Below, piece by piece: positions 1 through 16,868 of a stretch of DNA of 64,000 nucleotides. Both the position numbers and the translations under genes were made by a program. Source of the DNA: Yamagishiella unicocca. Taxonomy: Eukaryota > Chlorophyta > Chlorophyceae > Chlamydomonadales > Volvocaceae. The DNA is taken from assembly GCA_003116995.1 (NCBI GenBank), contig BDSL01000008.1, positions 930,001 to 994,000 of the forward strand, in the 5' to 3' direction. The first letter of the stretch is position 1; each line of letters starts with the position of its first letter. Below the pieces are notes generated by a model. The model was not told where the DNA came from. It did not search any database and saw only the letters and a list, made by a program, of their open reading frames with translations.

Positions 1-943
1 TGCTCCTAGAAAGTGGCGAAAACGGCCTGGAAGTTGCCCTCATAAAGAAGCAGGGCGGCGCACGAGTCCGGCGCTTACTCGCCGGCAGCCAAAGGTGTAG
101 TTGACGAGCGGAACCGACGCTGCGGCGAAGCTGCGACGCAACACGCGAACGAAGCCTGCTAAGAAAAGGAATATTGAAGAGGCAAAATAACTTGTATACC
201 AGCCTACGTTATCAGCGTGCAGAGCAGAAAGGCTGGGAAGCGGCAAGCAAGGAACTGTCGGACAGATGGGCGTGCCACTAGAGGTCATGCGGAAGACATA
301 GTCAGCTTTGGTACGACAACACAGAAGTTGAGCAACTGCGCCGCTTGCATAAATACGCAGCATGTCAGGAAAATAATCATCAACACCTTTTCCGTCCTGA
401 TTTGATGAAATCTGGTGCTTGACGCACAACCATGCTTCAAGCTGGCGGCTTAAACCGCAGTAGACGAGGCGGAAACGCGATGACAAGCCCGCTGCTTATC
501 ATTCTGCTGGCAGGAGTTCTTCTTCTGGGTACGTGACACCTTTGGTTGAGGGAGGGCCGACGGCCGAGGGCAGTATACCAACCGCTTTGCGTGCGACAAC
601 ACCCTCGCCACTCGCTCTGTAGCACCAACTGCATGGATGGCCCATAGTGCTTTAGTGTGTTGGAAATGCCGCTACCATCGCAACGGCATGCTTGGGTTGA
701 TACCTGGAGGGGACCTGAGCACAGGAGGATGTACGGATGTAGACGTTTAGGTGGTGTTGCAGCGGCAGCAAGCCTAGAGGAGCAGGCTCCAATCGGTGTT
801 ACGTGCACGTAGGCGTTCTGTAAGGGTTTCTCCAATTTTTTTGATGCACTTCCATGCTCAGGAGACCGTAATGTGCCGTTATAAACATCAGGCATGTTCA
901 AAGGCATGGCCCGTCAACTGACGAGCGCCTCCCCTGTCCTCAG
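1..943. other. Left-edge stretch, no supported gene
   Basis: No exon with convincing splice signals and codon use was found here. A minus-strand frame stays open for about 148 codons near 40-486, but it has no ATG start and no recognisable domain, so I did not call it. The right end leads into the acceptor of the exon starting at 944. Confidence 0.4.
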
Positions 944-1829
944 GTCCTGTTATCGCCGCGCCGCCATGCGCGGAGCTTACCGAGTCCGGCGCCTCGTCGC
1001 CCCTGGCTGTCGCGGCGTCATGCCCGGATCTGTCCACCTCCCACGAGCTGCTGATGAAAGTTCCCGGCTACTACGGCGACTGGATGCTGCGGTGCCCTGG
1101 CGGCAACTGTGATGAAACTTCGCTCCCGCCGCGGACCGTGTTCCTACCGACGAACAGGGTGAGTAACGGCCAACTGATGAACGCATAACATTTGCGCTCG
1201 AACACCTTGTCAGCGGCTCTGGGTCGGAGGGTGCATACGCGGCCTCGCTACAGTTCAGCCGGCCGCGCGGCATACAGCGATGCGCGTAGGTAGTGCTTGC
1301 GTTGTTGGAACATCGATTGCTCTTGGTTTAATACATTGCTTTGTTGTATATTTTCATATAATGTTTAGAATGTCAGGCACGTTGGCACAAAAATGTGCAG
1401 TGTGACAAGGCGCGTCGCGCTCTCGCACACTTGCCGGTCCACTGGCCCCGAGACCCTGCTCGCATGCCTTCTTATCGGGGTGATGAATATTTTTAAGCGT
1501 TCGATCGACCGCGGCCAGAGATATAGTGAGGCGCAACAGTAAGCCGTAGGCACGTCTTGCATACGTGCGGTCTTCATCTGCCTGATGCCTGCTGGTGCCT
1601 GATGCCTGCCGTGCTCATGCAGGCATGGGCCAGGTTCTTCGCCTCTCTGGGAGAGGACCCTGATCCTGACCTGGTGGCGCTGCTGCAAGGCCACGCCCTG
1701 GGCTCTGCCCTCTTTGTCGACGACTTCCCCCAAGACATGCCCTCCACCCACAAGACGATGTTGTTGGGCGAAGCGAGGCTAGTGGTGCACAGGCAAGCGG
1801 AAAGCGGTAACACGCTGTACGGGAGCTAG
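944..1829 (+). CDS. Unrecognised gene fragment, three 3' exons
   Basis: I propose exons 944-1158, 1214-1285 and 1623-1829 (stop TAG). Acceptors are cctgtcctcag, ccttgtcag and ctcatgcag; donors are AGG|GTGAGT and CGC|GTAGGT. All junctions are phase 0 and exon one is entered in phase 1, so the model is self-consistent but its 5' part is missing. Exon one encodes a Cys-containing stretch with GYYGDWMLRCPGGNC; the last exon encodes LVALLQGHALGSALFVDDF and ends in GNTLYGS. Codon use is GC-ending, as in the window's housekeeping genes. I recognise no family. The middle exon is the weakest, because another of its frames also reads well. Confidence 0.35.
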
Positions 1830-2593
1830 CAGAGCCGCCCGCCTGCCTGGCTGGCCGCAGTGGAACAGTTGGGAGTTAGTAGGCGGGCGCTGCTCGCGTC
1901 ACGCTGATGCATGTGGTGCCATGTGTCAGGCCTGCCTCCTTAGGAACAACTCGGGGGGCAATGCATGGGCAGCATGGTCACGTGCAGCAGCAGCATGCGG
2001 CGGTTTATCATCGTGCGTGCATAGCTTCATCCCTTGGTTGCTTGGCCGGGCATAATCGCAGCCGTAAGGGGTGCTGCGCTGCTGCTGCTGTCGACGCGTC
2101 CCGCCGCCCTGCGGTATCGACACCTGCCGCAGGCTGAACGACAGTAGGATGCTGTCCCTCGATTCCGGCGCTAACACGGCGATGACTGTCGCGACCGACA
2201 TCAAGGCTGGAGAGGTGGGTTGGTTGGGGGCACTGGAAGCCTCTGGAAGGGCGGAGTGGGCTAAAGGGCTGCGTCGAGAGAGATCTGACATTAGTAGGGC
2301 CGCGGTGATGCGGTGGTTTGCGGCAACACAGCCTTAAACGCCTCCAAGGGTATCGGTATTCCAATGGTATTATGTACCCGTCTTGGGTTGCTTGTCGTAT
2401 CGTAATTATGTAGTTATCCGCCATCGTTTCGCATTTCCATTGAATGCCCACGCTGCTGAAATCATGCCCAGCACCCAGCACCCACCCTTATCAGTGACGA
2501 AGCTATCCGATGAGACCGGGCTGATCAGGGACGTAAACTATCCTATCTACCCTTACCATCGCCCCTCTCTTCCGCCCTCTCCTTTGTCTGCAG
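1830..2593. other. Intergenic or 5' region of the proline-rich gene
   Basis: No complete gene is seen. A pyrimidine-rich tract ending in ctttgtctgcag at 2593 is a good splice acceptor for the downstream proline-rich exon, so an upstream exon of that gene probably lies here. I could not choose it. Confidence 0.4.
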
Positions 2594-4045
2594 GTTGTGG
2601 TGCACGTTATCGATACAGTCATCGTGCATTGGAGCCCACCGCGCCGACCGATAACCTCCTTCAAGCCGTTTGCTCCACTCCTGATCAAATTCAAGCCACC
2701 GTCTCCGAAACCGCCGGCGATCATCGTATTCGGTCTTCCTCCCAGGGCGCGAGCTCCACCCCGCCCGCCTCGTTTTACACTCGCGCCTATATCAAGGCCG
2801 CCGCCGAAGCCCCTGTCATCCCTGTCGCCAGCGCCGCCGCCGCTCCCATCGCCACCCCGCCGACCACCCCGGCCGCCTCTTACGCTAAAACCCATCGCTC
2901 GTCCGCCACGGCCGCCGTCTCCACGTAGACCACAGCTGCCTGCGATCATCACGGACAAATTCAGGCCTCCACGCCCGCCCCGGCCGCCGCCTCCATCACC
3001 ACCTCGGCCGCCTCTTACGCTAAAACCCATCGCTCGTCCGCCGCGTCCGCCGCCTCCACGAACACCACAGCTGCCTGCGATCATTACAGACATATTCAGG
3101 CCTCCACGCCCGCCCCGGCCGCCGTCTCCACGAACGCCGCGGCAGCCTGCGATCATTACAGACATATTCAGGCCTCCACGCCCGCCCCGGACGCCTGGCA
3201 CGACGATTGTCTTCAATCCTCCCCGCCCAGTTCTGTCCACGGTGCCCTCCCCACTGTCCCCGAGAAAGCCTTCACGCCCTTCTTCACTCAAGCCCCTGGC
3301 CCCCACCGACTTCAAGCCGCCAGTGCAAAGTGATGTCAGGCCGCCATTCCCAGTACAGTCCAGCCTGCCCTCGCCACCTCGGCCGCGCAAGCCCCTAGCG
3401 CCTTCACTCAAACCCCTGGAGCCTTTCCGCAAGCCCCTGGAGCCGTTCCGTAAGCCCCTGGAGCCTTCACTCAAACCCCTGGAGCCTTCACGCAAGCCCG
3501 TGGAGCCTTCTTTCAAACCCCTGGAGCCTCTCCGTAAGCCCCTGGAGCCTTCACGCAAGCCCCTGGAGCCTTCTTTCAAGCCCCTGGAGCCTTTCCGCAA
3601 GCCCATGGAGCCTTCATTCAAGCCCCTGGAGCCTTTCCGTAAGCCCCTGGAGCCTTCACTGAAACCCCTGGAGCCTTCATTGAAACCCCTGGAACCTTTC
3701 CGCAAGCCCATGGAGCCTTCATTCAAGCCCCTGGAGCCAACTGACTCCAAGCCGCCAGTGCAAACGGACGTCCGGAAGCCACCCTTCCCTCCCCTGGGCA
3801 ACAAGCTGCCCTCGCCGCCGCCACCGCGCAAGCCCCTGGAGCCTTCGCTCAAACCCCTTGCGCCGACGGATGTGAGGAAGCCACCCTTCCCTTCAGATGA
3901 CAAAGTGCCCACAAGGCCCACCGGGCAGCTCGAGCCCTCGGCGCCTCGCCCTCCGGGCCGGCCATGGAAGCCGCTGCTGCCGCCGCCCCCCAGGCAGGCT
4001 CCGCCCAGGCCACCCTGCCTTGCAGTTGGTTGCAACCTCGCCTAG
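2594..4045 (+). CDS. Proline-rich repeat protein, probable cell-wall type (5' incomplete)
   Basis: One long exon is open from the acceptor at 2593 to the stop at 4045 (about 483 codons), with no ATG near its start, so a first exon is missing. The N-terminal part begins VVVHVIDTVIVHW. It is followed by arrays of PPRPPRPP with three copies of a QLPAIITD-type block. The C-terminal half is a heptad array of KPLEPSL, KPLEPFR and KPLEPSF variants. Composition (Pro, Lys, Arg, Ser) resembles hydroxyproline-rich extracellular matrix proteins of volvocine algae, but there is no pherophorin domain and no signal peptide in the visible part. The sense frame uses AAG, CCC, CTG and GAG, the preferred codons of these algae. 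The opposite strand is also open (glycine-rich) but needs TTA, TTG and AGG codons, so I prefer +. Confidence 0.55.
   Translation, partial: VVVHVIDTVIVHWSPPRRPITSFKPFAPLLIKFKPPSPKPPAIIVFGLPPRARAPPRPPRFTLAPISRPPPKPLSSLSPAPPPLPSPPRRPPRPPLTLKPIARPPRPPSPRRPQLPAIITDKFRPPRPPRPPPPSPPRPPLTLKPIARPPRPPPPRTPQLPAIITDIFRPPRPPRPPSPRTPRQPAIITDIFRPPRPPRTPGTTIVFNPPRPVLSTVPSPLSPRKPSRPSSLKPLAPTDFKPPVQSDVRPPFPVQSSLPSPPRPRKPLAPSLKPLEPFRKPLEPFRKPLEPSLKPLEPSRKPVEPSFKPLEPLRKPLEPSRKPLEPSFKPLEPFRKPMEPSFKPLEPFRKPLEPSLKPLEPSLKPLEPFRKPMEPSFKPLEPTDSKPPVQTDVRKPPFPPLGNKLPSPPPPRKPLEPSLKPLAPTDVRKPPFPSDDKVPTRPTGQLEPSAPRPPGRPWKPLLPPPPRQAPPRPPCLAVGCNLA
2872..3190 (+). repeat. Internal tandem repeats of the proline-rich exon
   Basis: A block reading RPPLTLKPIARPPRPP occurs near 2872 and again near 3005. 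A block reading PAIITD followed by FRPPRPPRPP occurs three times (about 2938, 3074, 3151). Spacing is irregular, which suggests stepwise duplication of blocks of roughly 78 and 135 bp. Confidence 0.7.
3408..3738 (+). repeat. 21-bp coding minisatellite (KPLEPxx heptads)
   Basis: About fifteen consecutive 21-bp units of the type aagcccctggagcctttccgc encode KPLEPFR, KPLEPSL, KPLEPSR and KPMEPSF. The period is a multiple of three, so copy-number change keeps the frame. Single-base variants between units show that the array is not newly expanded. Confidence 0.9.
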
Positions 4046-5806
4046 ACCCGGATGGCCAGTGCTGATCCCTTGTGGATCAGCTGAGTTACATAGTCCTGTA
4101 AATAGTATTGTTCATATGCTGTGTCAAGACAGACACGCGCCATAGTCGACCGGTATTGATTGTAGCGGTGCGGCGCGATTTGGAGGGTACTTAGATTGAG
4201 AGTGATAGCAGTGGTGCTGATTTCACCGTACGCAAGGTATTGGACGCAGCGTTAGGCAAGGCGACTGGTGAACGGTGGAGGCCGTAGCTCGAAGGCCGTA
4301 TATAAAGTCCACGTCCCGCCGCGTGCAGTGAGGTGCACCTTTTGCCTCTGCTGGACAACCTTTATGTATAACGCAAACATAGGCTTTGCACGATAAAGTC
4401 AGGGTTTTTGCGCTGCGCGTCGTCGTCATCGCTGTGCTGCGAAGCGAGCACTGCAGGGTGTGTGTTAGTTCCGCGTTGCGTCCGACCTAAATAACGACGC
4501 GAGTCGCACCGGGCGCACAATACTGGCCTGGCTCTACCTTTTAACGTCTGGAGCCCACTGTAACGATTACAACTGGCCTGTTGAGGATGTGTCCACAAGC
4601 CGTTGTGGTTTTGTACAATAGCTATATTTGTGGGAGACGCCGCTGTCACACTCCACCTACCTACCCGCCGCTGTCACGCTCCGCCTATCTACCTGCGAGC
4701 ACCGATACGGTTAGCTGTTGGGAATTCTTGTAAGAAACCAAAAAAGATGTGTTCCTGTGCGTTCGATGGATTTGCCCTGCCTTCCGTCCGTCCGACGCGA
4801 CACACCGATGTACGCTGCCCAGCGCTGCCTCCCGACCATTGGCGCCTTACAAACGGGATAATAACATATGTGAAGGCGCAATCGCCGTTACAAACCGCGC
4901 TGGTAAACCCTGGGCACGATTGAAAATATCACCGACCCACCTAGCAGGGGTGCCAGGCTACTGCTGCCGTGGATGGAGGCACTTCTAGTGTCCGTGTGTT
5001 TCGAAAGGCGACCCACGCCCTCTCAACCCCAGAGCAATCCACCTGCCCCGGAGACCAGGGACAACCCGACCCACATTACCACGTTGCCCCAGCACCCCTC
5101 CCCCCCTCAGGGCTCTTAACTACGTACGGCATGCTGCTTGGTGCCGTGACGGTCCGTGACGCAGATAGATAAGCACGGGCTCGCATTTGGCGCTTCCAAC
5201 GTATGTACGACATGCGACGCTTCCGAGTTGTTGCAACACATGCGCCCGATGGCTCTTCCCACTGCCCGGTCCGGAGCCCACTACTGCAACGTCTATGTGA
5301 CCCACACCAGCCGCTGACTGCATTCCTACCACTCCGGCCCCCAGTCTGGCCCCCTATGCTCCTTGGTCTAAAGCCTAAACATCGCAGCCTCCGTCACGTG
5401 CTCTGCGCAACGCGGGCCTCGCGGGCCGGGGCGCCCATCCGTTCGCCCCCACGAGCGCAAAACGTGCTTTGGCGCGACGCTCATCCACCGAGACCGTGAA
5501 GCATACACAATCCCACACACCATTGTTCAGCCGCACCCATTCCAAGCCTTTTGCGCGCTGATCCCCCCCAGAGTCCCATAACGCGCCCTTCTCGCCCCCC
5601 CGATCATGCACAGCACGGAGCCAGCATGCTTGTGGTTTTGGAGCAGCCTTCCCTCAGCCTTGTTCCGCCATCAGGCCCGGGCTGGCTGACCCGTGCGCCC
5701 CCTCCCCCCTCCTAGTACCTATGTCGTGTAACCGGGTCTTCTCGCCCCGTCCCCCCACCTAGTGCCTATTTTGTGTAACCGTGTCTTCTCGCCCTCCGCC
5801 CAGCAC
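4046..5806. other. Intergenic stretch, probable 3' UTR of the ArfGAP gene on its right
   Basis: No gene could be supported. Short frames lack paired splice sites, known domains and preferred codons. The right part should hold the 3' untranslated region of the minus-strand gene ending at 5807, but I found no TGTAA signal on the minus strand close to its stop. The nearest candidates (ttaca on +) are near 4848 and 4892. Confidence 0.4.
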
Positions 5807-12955
<7,149 letters not shown>

Positions 12956-13747
12956 GGTCGCAAAAGCCACAAGGGCACGCGTATGCTCTGATGATCTATG
13001 CGGCTGGAATTTAATCAAATTTGCTTGTGTGATCCTCCATGCCTCTTCAGCGTTTGACAGAGGTGGTCAAATGCTTAACAGTCGCCTATTTTAGGCTAGA
13101 ATTTCGGAGTTCGTGCACGTTGTAACTAGATCACATATTAGCAGACTCGTCAGCTAGTGTCCGGATTTGTATGAACGGAGATTGTAGAAAGGCCAAGTAC
13201 GGTATCTCGTTTCCCGAACGCTGAAGTAGTATGCCGCATACGACACAATATTCATATTAAGGGATCAACTGCACGCGTTACACATCACACAAGTCATATG
13301 CATAGGGTCCTTCGAAGGCGACAAGCTCGCTTGCGTCGCACCTCGCAACAGTTTGTACTGCACACGTCCATAGCCACGGACCGACGTTTGGGTTTCCCGG
13401 CCAACACGAAGCCCAGGCGCCTCCAGTAGGCTCCAATCTTCACCCACTTCGGCGCCGACGCCTCGCCTTCCCACGACTCTGTTTAAAACTGTGCCAGGTC
13501 ATCCTGCTGTGCGCTTTAACGCCAGCCGCCCAGCCATGCAATGCACCCCCCCTCGTCGATCCAAACACCGTGCACCTACGCCAGCTACGCGCCAGCCCTA
13601 CGTACTACCGCCACGACCTACGTCCTGCCTCCATCCTCTTAATATCTTGTATCTACCATTCTACCTAAATCAAGTAACCAACCCCATCCTTAGAAATCGT
13701 GCTTCACCGCCGGCCCCCAACGTGGCCCCAGGCTTCCACAAACACGG
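12956..13747. other. 5' flank of the ArfGAP gene and 3' flank of EAF
   Basis: No gene is visible. The ATG of the ArfGAP at 12955 has no in-frame upstream ATG close by. The only TGTAA-type signal on the minus strand suited to EAF is ttaca at 13278-13282, which would give a 3' UTR of about 470 nt. Confidence 0.45.
13278..13282 (-). terminator. Candidate TGTAA poly(A) signal for EAF
   Basis: The plus strand reads ttaca, hence TGTAA on the minus strand, the usual chlorophycean polyadenylation signal. It is 466 nt past the EAF stop and is the first such word on that strand. This is weak support, from position alone. Confidence 0.3.
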
Positions 13748-15974
13748 CTAGAAGTATTCTATCCCGAGGCCGTCCTCCTCCTCGCCACCGTACCCATACC
13801 CCTCATCGTCATCCATCATCTCAACTACCAGCCGCGCCCGCGGCGGCGACGGGGCGGCCTCCTCCTGCTCCGCCTCCTGCTCCTCCTCCTCCTCCTGTTC
13901 CTCCTCCTCCGCCTCAACCTCCAAGGTCGGAGTGACAGCCATGGCTGCGACGGCGCTGACATGAGGAGCCGGCACCGGCACCGGCAGCGGGGGGGCCGGG
14001 GGGTGGTCCTCCGCCTGCGTGCCAACCGCCACATCGTCCTCGGCTGCGGCTGCGGCGTCTTCAGCTTCAGCGCCAGCGCCGGCGACATCTGCATCGCCGG
14101 CGCCGCCGTCGTCCTCACCGGCGCCGACGTCCTCATCCAAGTCAGCGTCAAACGTGTCGAACGCATCCAGCAGCTCGGCGTCCACGTCATCTTCACCCCC
14201 GGCGCCGCCGTCAGCAACAGCCGCCGCCGCCTTGGGCGGCTCCTGCGCTGCCGGCGGCTGATGGTGCTGCTGCTGCTTGGCGGCATGCGTTGCAGCCGGC
14301 TGTACTGCCGGAGCCGCCTTTGATTTCCTGCCAGGCTGTTCCGGTCCCGACGCCCGCGCCAGCCTGCTGGTCTTACGCGCGGGCCCTCCCGCCGGCGACT
14401 GTCCGCCTCCGCCCCCACCCGCCGCCCCACTATCCCGTTGCCGCTTCTTGCCCGCGCCGCCACCTCCACCCCCGCCCGCGCCCCCAGACCGCCCCGAGCC
14501 GCCAGCGCCAGGCGGCCGCGGCGGCTTGCTGCTGCCCGCGCCGGCTCCTCCACCGCTGCCCGCCGCTGCCGCGCCCCCACCGCCGGCATATCGGTCATGA
14601 CCCTGGCCGCCCTGCCGCTGCGCAGCCGGCTGTCCGCCGTCCTCCGAGCCAACCGGGCTGTCCCCGCGGCGCTGAGGCGGCTGCGGCTGCCCGGTGGGGG
14701 ACATGGACGGACCCGGCCCAGCTGAGCCCGAGGTGCCAGGCGACTGCTCGGTGTGGTCGTCCGCGGGAGCACGGTACGGCGGAGCGTCACGGATGTGCCT
14801 GCGTGTCGTACGGCCGTACAGGGAGGCAGCACGGCGCGGCGTCAGGCATCTGGGTTGGAGCTCCTGTTGCACCAACGGGCCGCTACACCCGACCCTGATC
14901 GCTAGGGGCTAGGGGCTAGCGCCTCCCCTAGGAGGCGCCGTCCCTTTGGCCCTCCCTGTACGCCCCTACACCCCGCACCCAAGCGACGGCCGCCGTGCTG
15001 CACAGTACCGTGCATTATCCGAGCAGCGACACTTGGCCCCTACACCGACGTTTCAGTTCCCTTGCAGGCCGAGCGCAATGGCGCTGTGTCCCCAGCCCTG
15101 GCGTGGCATGCTGGCCGTTCAGCGACTCACTTGGTGTTGTACTGACCCAGCAGCGTTTCCAGGCGGAACGCCCCGGTCGCGGGGTCGAACAGCGCCACGC
15201 AGTCTAAGCAGTCACGGCCCTGTGCCGTAATGGTTGGGTGGCCGCCGTTTGAGTAGGGCTCGTACTTGCCCGCTAGAAGCACGTCCCACTCGCACGTAGC
15301 TGAGTTGGTGAGGTAGAGGGAAACCTGACTCATGAGGAAAGGAGGAGAAGGAAGAGGACGAGGAGGTGGGGGGGAGAGGGCGTAAGGGATGGGGCCGGGG
15401 GAATGACACGTGCGGGCTGAGGTTTGGAACCAGGAAGGCAACAGCAACTGCTGAGACTCCTAGGGTGTGACAGGTCCGGCGACAACAAAGATGCAACATG
15501 GCGTGAGGGACAGAAGAAGTATGGTCCACTGCAGTCGTGTCGAGTTGAGAGGGGTGAAACCTAGAAGAGTAGTGGAAAGCCGAGGGTGAGGCGCGTGTCC
15601 GGTGTTGCCTGTGCAGGGGTTGCAGTCTAGACAGCTGCCCGGGAAGGCAATGGATGATACAGAATACATCGGCACCCTGTTCAAGCCAAGCTCTTTGGTC
15701 AATGGCGTTGCCGCCAAGGACTGTGGGTCCAAATGAGTCGTTGCTGGCCGGTTACCAGCTCGCCTTAACCCGTTCGCCGCACCCGACCCACCCGATTATC
15801 CTTTCCGAGCAATAGAACGCCTGGCTGCTCCATATCTGCGCTAGCTGGCCGAAAGTCATAGCGGAGCGCAGCATATGATGCCTCAACCTCCTCCCCAGCC
15901 TCGGGAGCAAAACTTGGGCCTATTGTCAAAGAATAATCGACGTTTGGCAATGGTTGCGCCACCTGTGTCGCCAT
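13748..15974 (-). CDS. EAF: ELL-associated factor (EAF) homologue, 475 aa
   Basis: Exons 15974-15792, 15324-15131 and 14798-13748 give 1428 nt with closed phases (0, then 2). Residues 13-43 (VDYSLTIGPSF ... LRYDFRPAS) and the following SNGGHPTITAQGRDCLDCVALFDP with FRLETL match the conserved EAF N-terminal domain, where the RYDFKPAS box and an acidic 'DCVL-FD ... LERL' strand are diagnostic. EAF binds ELL in the super/little elongation complex and stimulates RNA polymerase II elongation in the nucleus. The C-terminal 350 residues are low complexity: Gly/Ala runs, a basic KKRQRDS patch, then an acidic tail with DDVDAELLDAFDTFDADLDE and poly-Glu. Acidic, Ser-rich tails are typical of EAF transactivation regions. 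The second splice acceptor (acgacacgcag) was chosen because it alone restores the frame. Confidence 0.82.
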
Positions 15975-16868
15975 TGCTATTATGTATTTTCAGGTGTCAG
16001 ACAATGGAAATAGTGTATCGGGTGGCTCCGCTTATGCTGTACCCCGCTAGGATCAACCTGCGAAGCAGGTCGAAGCGGTAAGTAAGCAGAAGCTGTGACG
16101 CTGGGGAAGGCGATTAAAAATGTGAACGCCATTTCGTACGGCTCGCTAGCTGCAGAGTCTCCAGCATGGGTGCCCTTGGGAGCGCTTCGGCAACGCACGA
16201 TTAATTGAAAATCTTGGCTTATTTAAAGCATCAACCAAGCTACCATACTGACATGAAGCCCTGACGGTGGACCCAACTTCCGGACCATTCGCTGCTGTCA
16301 ACGACGGCGTGCTGACACGCCTCAACGAATGGCCTGGAGGACTTTGCAGGTGCTGTACCTCAGCGGCACGTTGAGCTCAGCAGCCCCCACCAGCGCTCAG
16401 ACGCCCGGGTCCGAAACACCCGCAACATACGCGTACGCTGGCGTACGCGGGCACGACCGCCACCACATTGACCGCGGCAGCGCACAAGCATCACATTGCG
16501 TTGATATTTGTCCCAAGCCCACATCTCGGTTAACCAAATGAGTACCAGGCGGATCAGCAGCGCTGTGTATGCGCTCTGCATCGACCTAGTAGGCGACGTG
16601 TTGGTTACCCTCTGGTGCTCCTCTTCGACGATCACGATCGCAACGAATGCATGCAGAGGTGCCCCACCCCCCTACATATACCCCTTTGAACGTGAACGGT
16701 TCCCCATCTTGAGTATACCCCTTGCAGGGCAGCTGCTCGTCCTACCGAAGCTACGCTACAGCTGTCACAGCCGTACAGAGGCCCGCAACCCCGTGGCCGA
16801 TCGCACATCCTTTCTCCCGCCACCCAGCAATCGCGGCATCCACAGCCCTGCGCCGTCGGTCGACCGCC
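15975..16868. promoter_or_regulatory. Shared divergent promoter region, EAF and ARMT1
   Basis: The EAF ATG (15974, minus) and the ARMT1 ATG (16869, plus) are divergent and 894 bp apart, with no supported gene between. The interval must hold both 5' UTRs and promoters. I see only TATA-like words (catatacccc near 16676) and no motif I can assign with confidence. Confidence 0.5.

Noticed and set aside
40..486. 148-codon minus-strand ORF at the left edge
   Set aside because: No ATG start, no domain and no splice context.
2503..4035. 510-codon glycine-rich ORF on the minus strand
   Set aside because: Its start is TTG, it uses rare codons (TTA, TTG, AGG), and it mirrors the better-supported proline-rich + strand exon. 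Kept only as a finding.
5203..5611. ORFs on both strands at 5.2-5.6 kb
   Set aside because: Neither has codon bias, domains or splice partners; probably flanking DNA.
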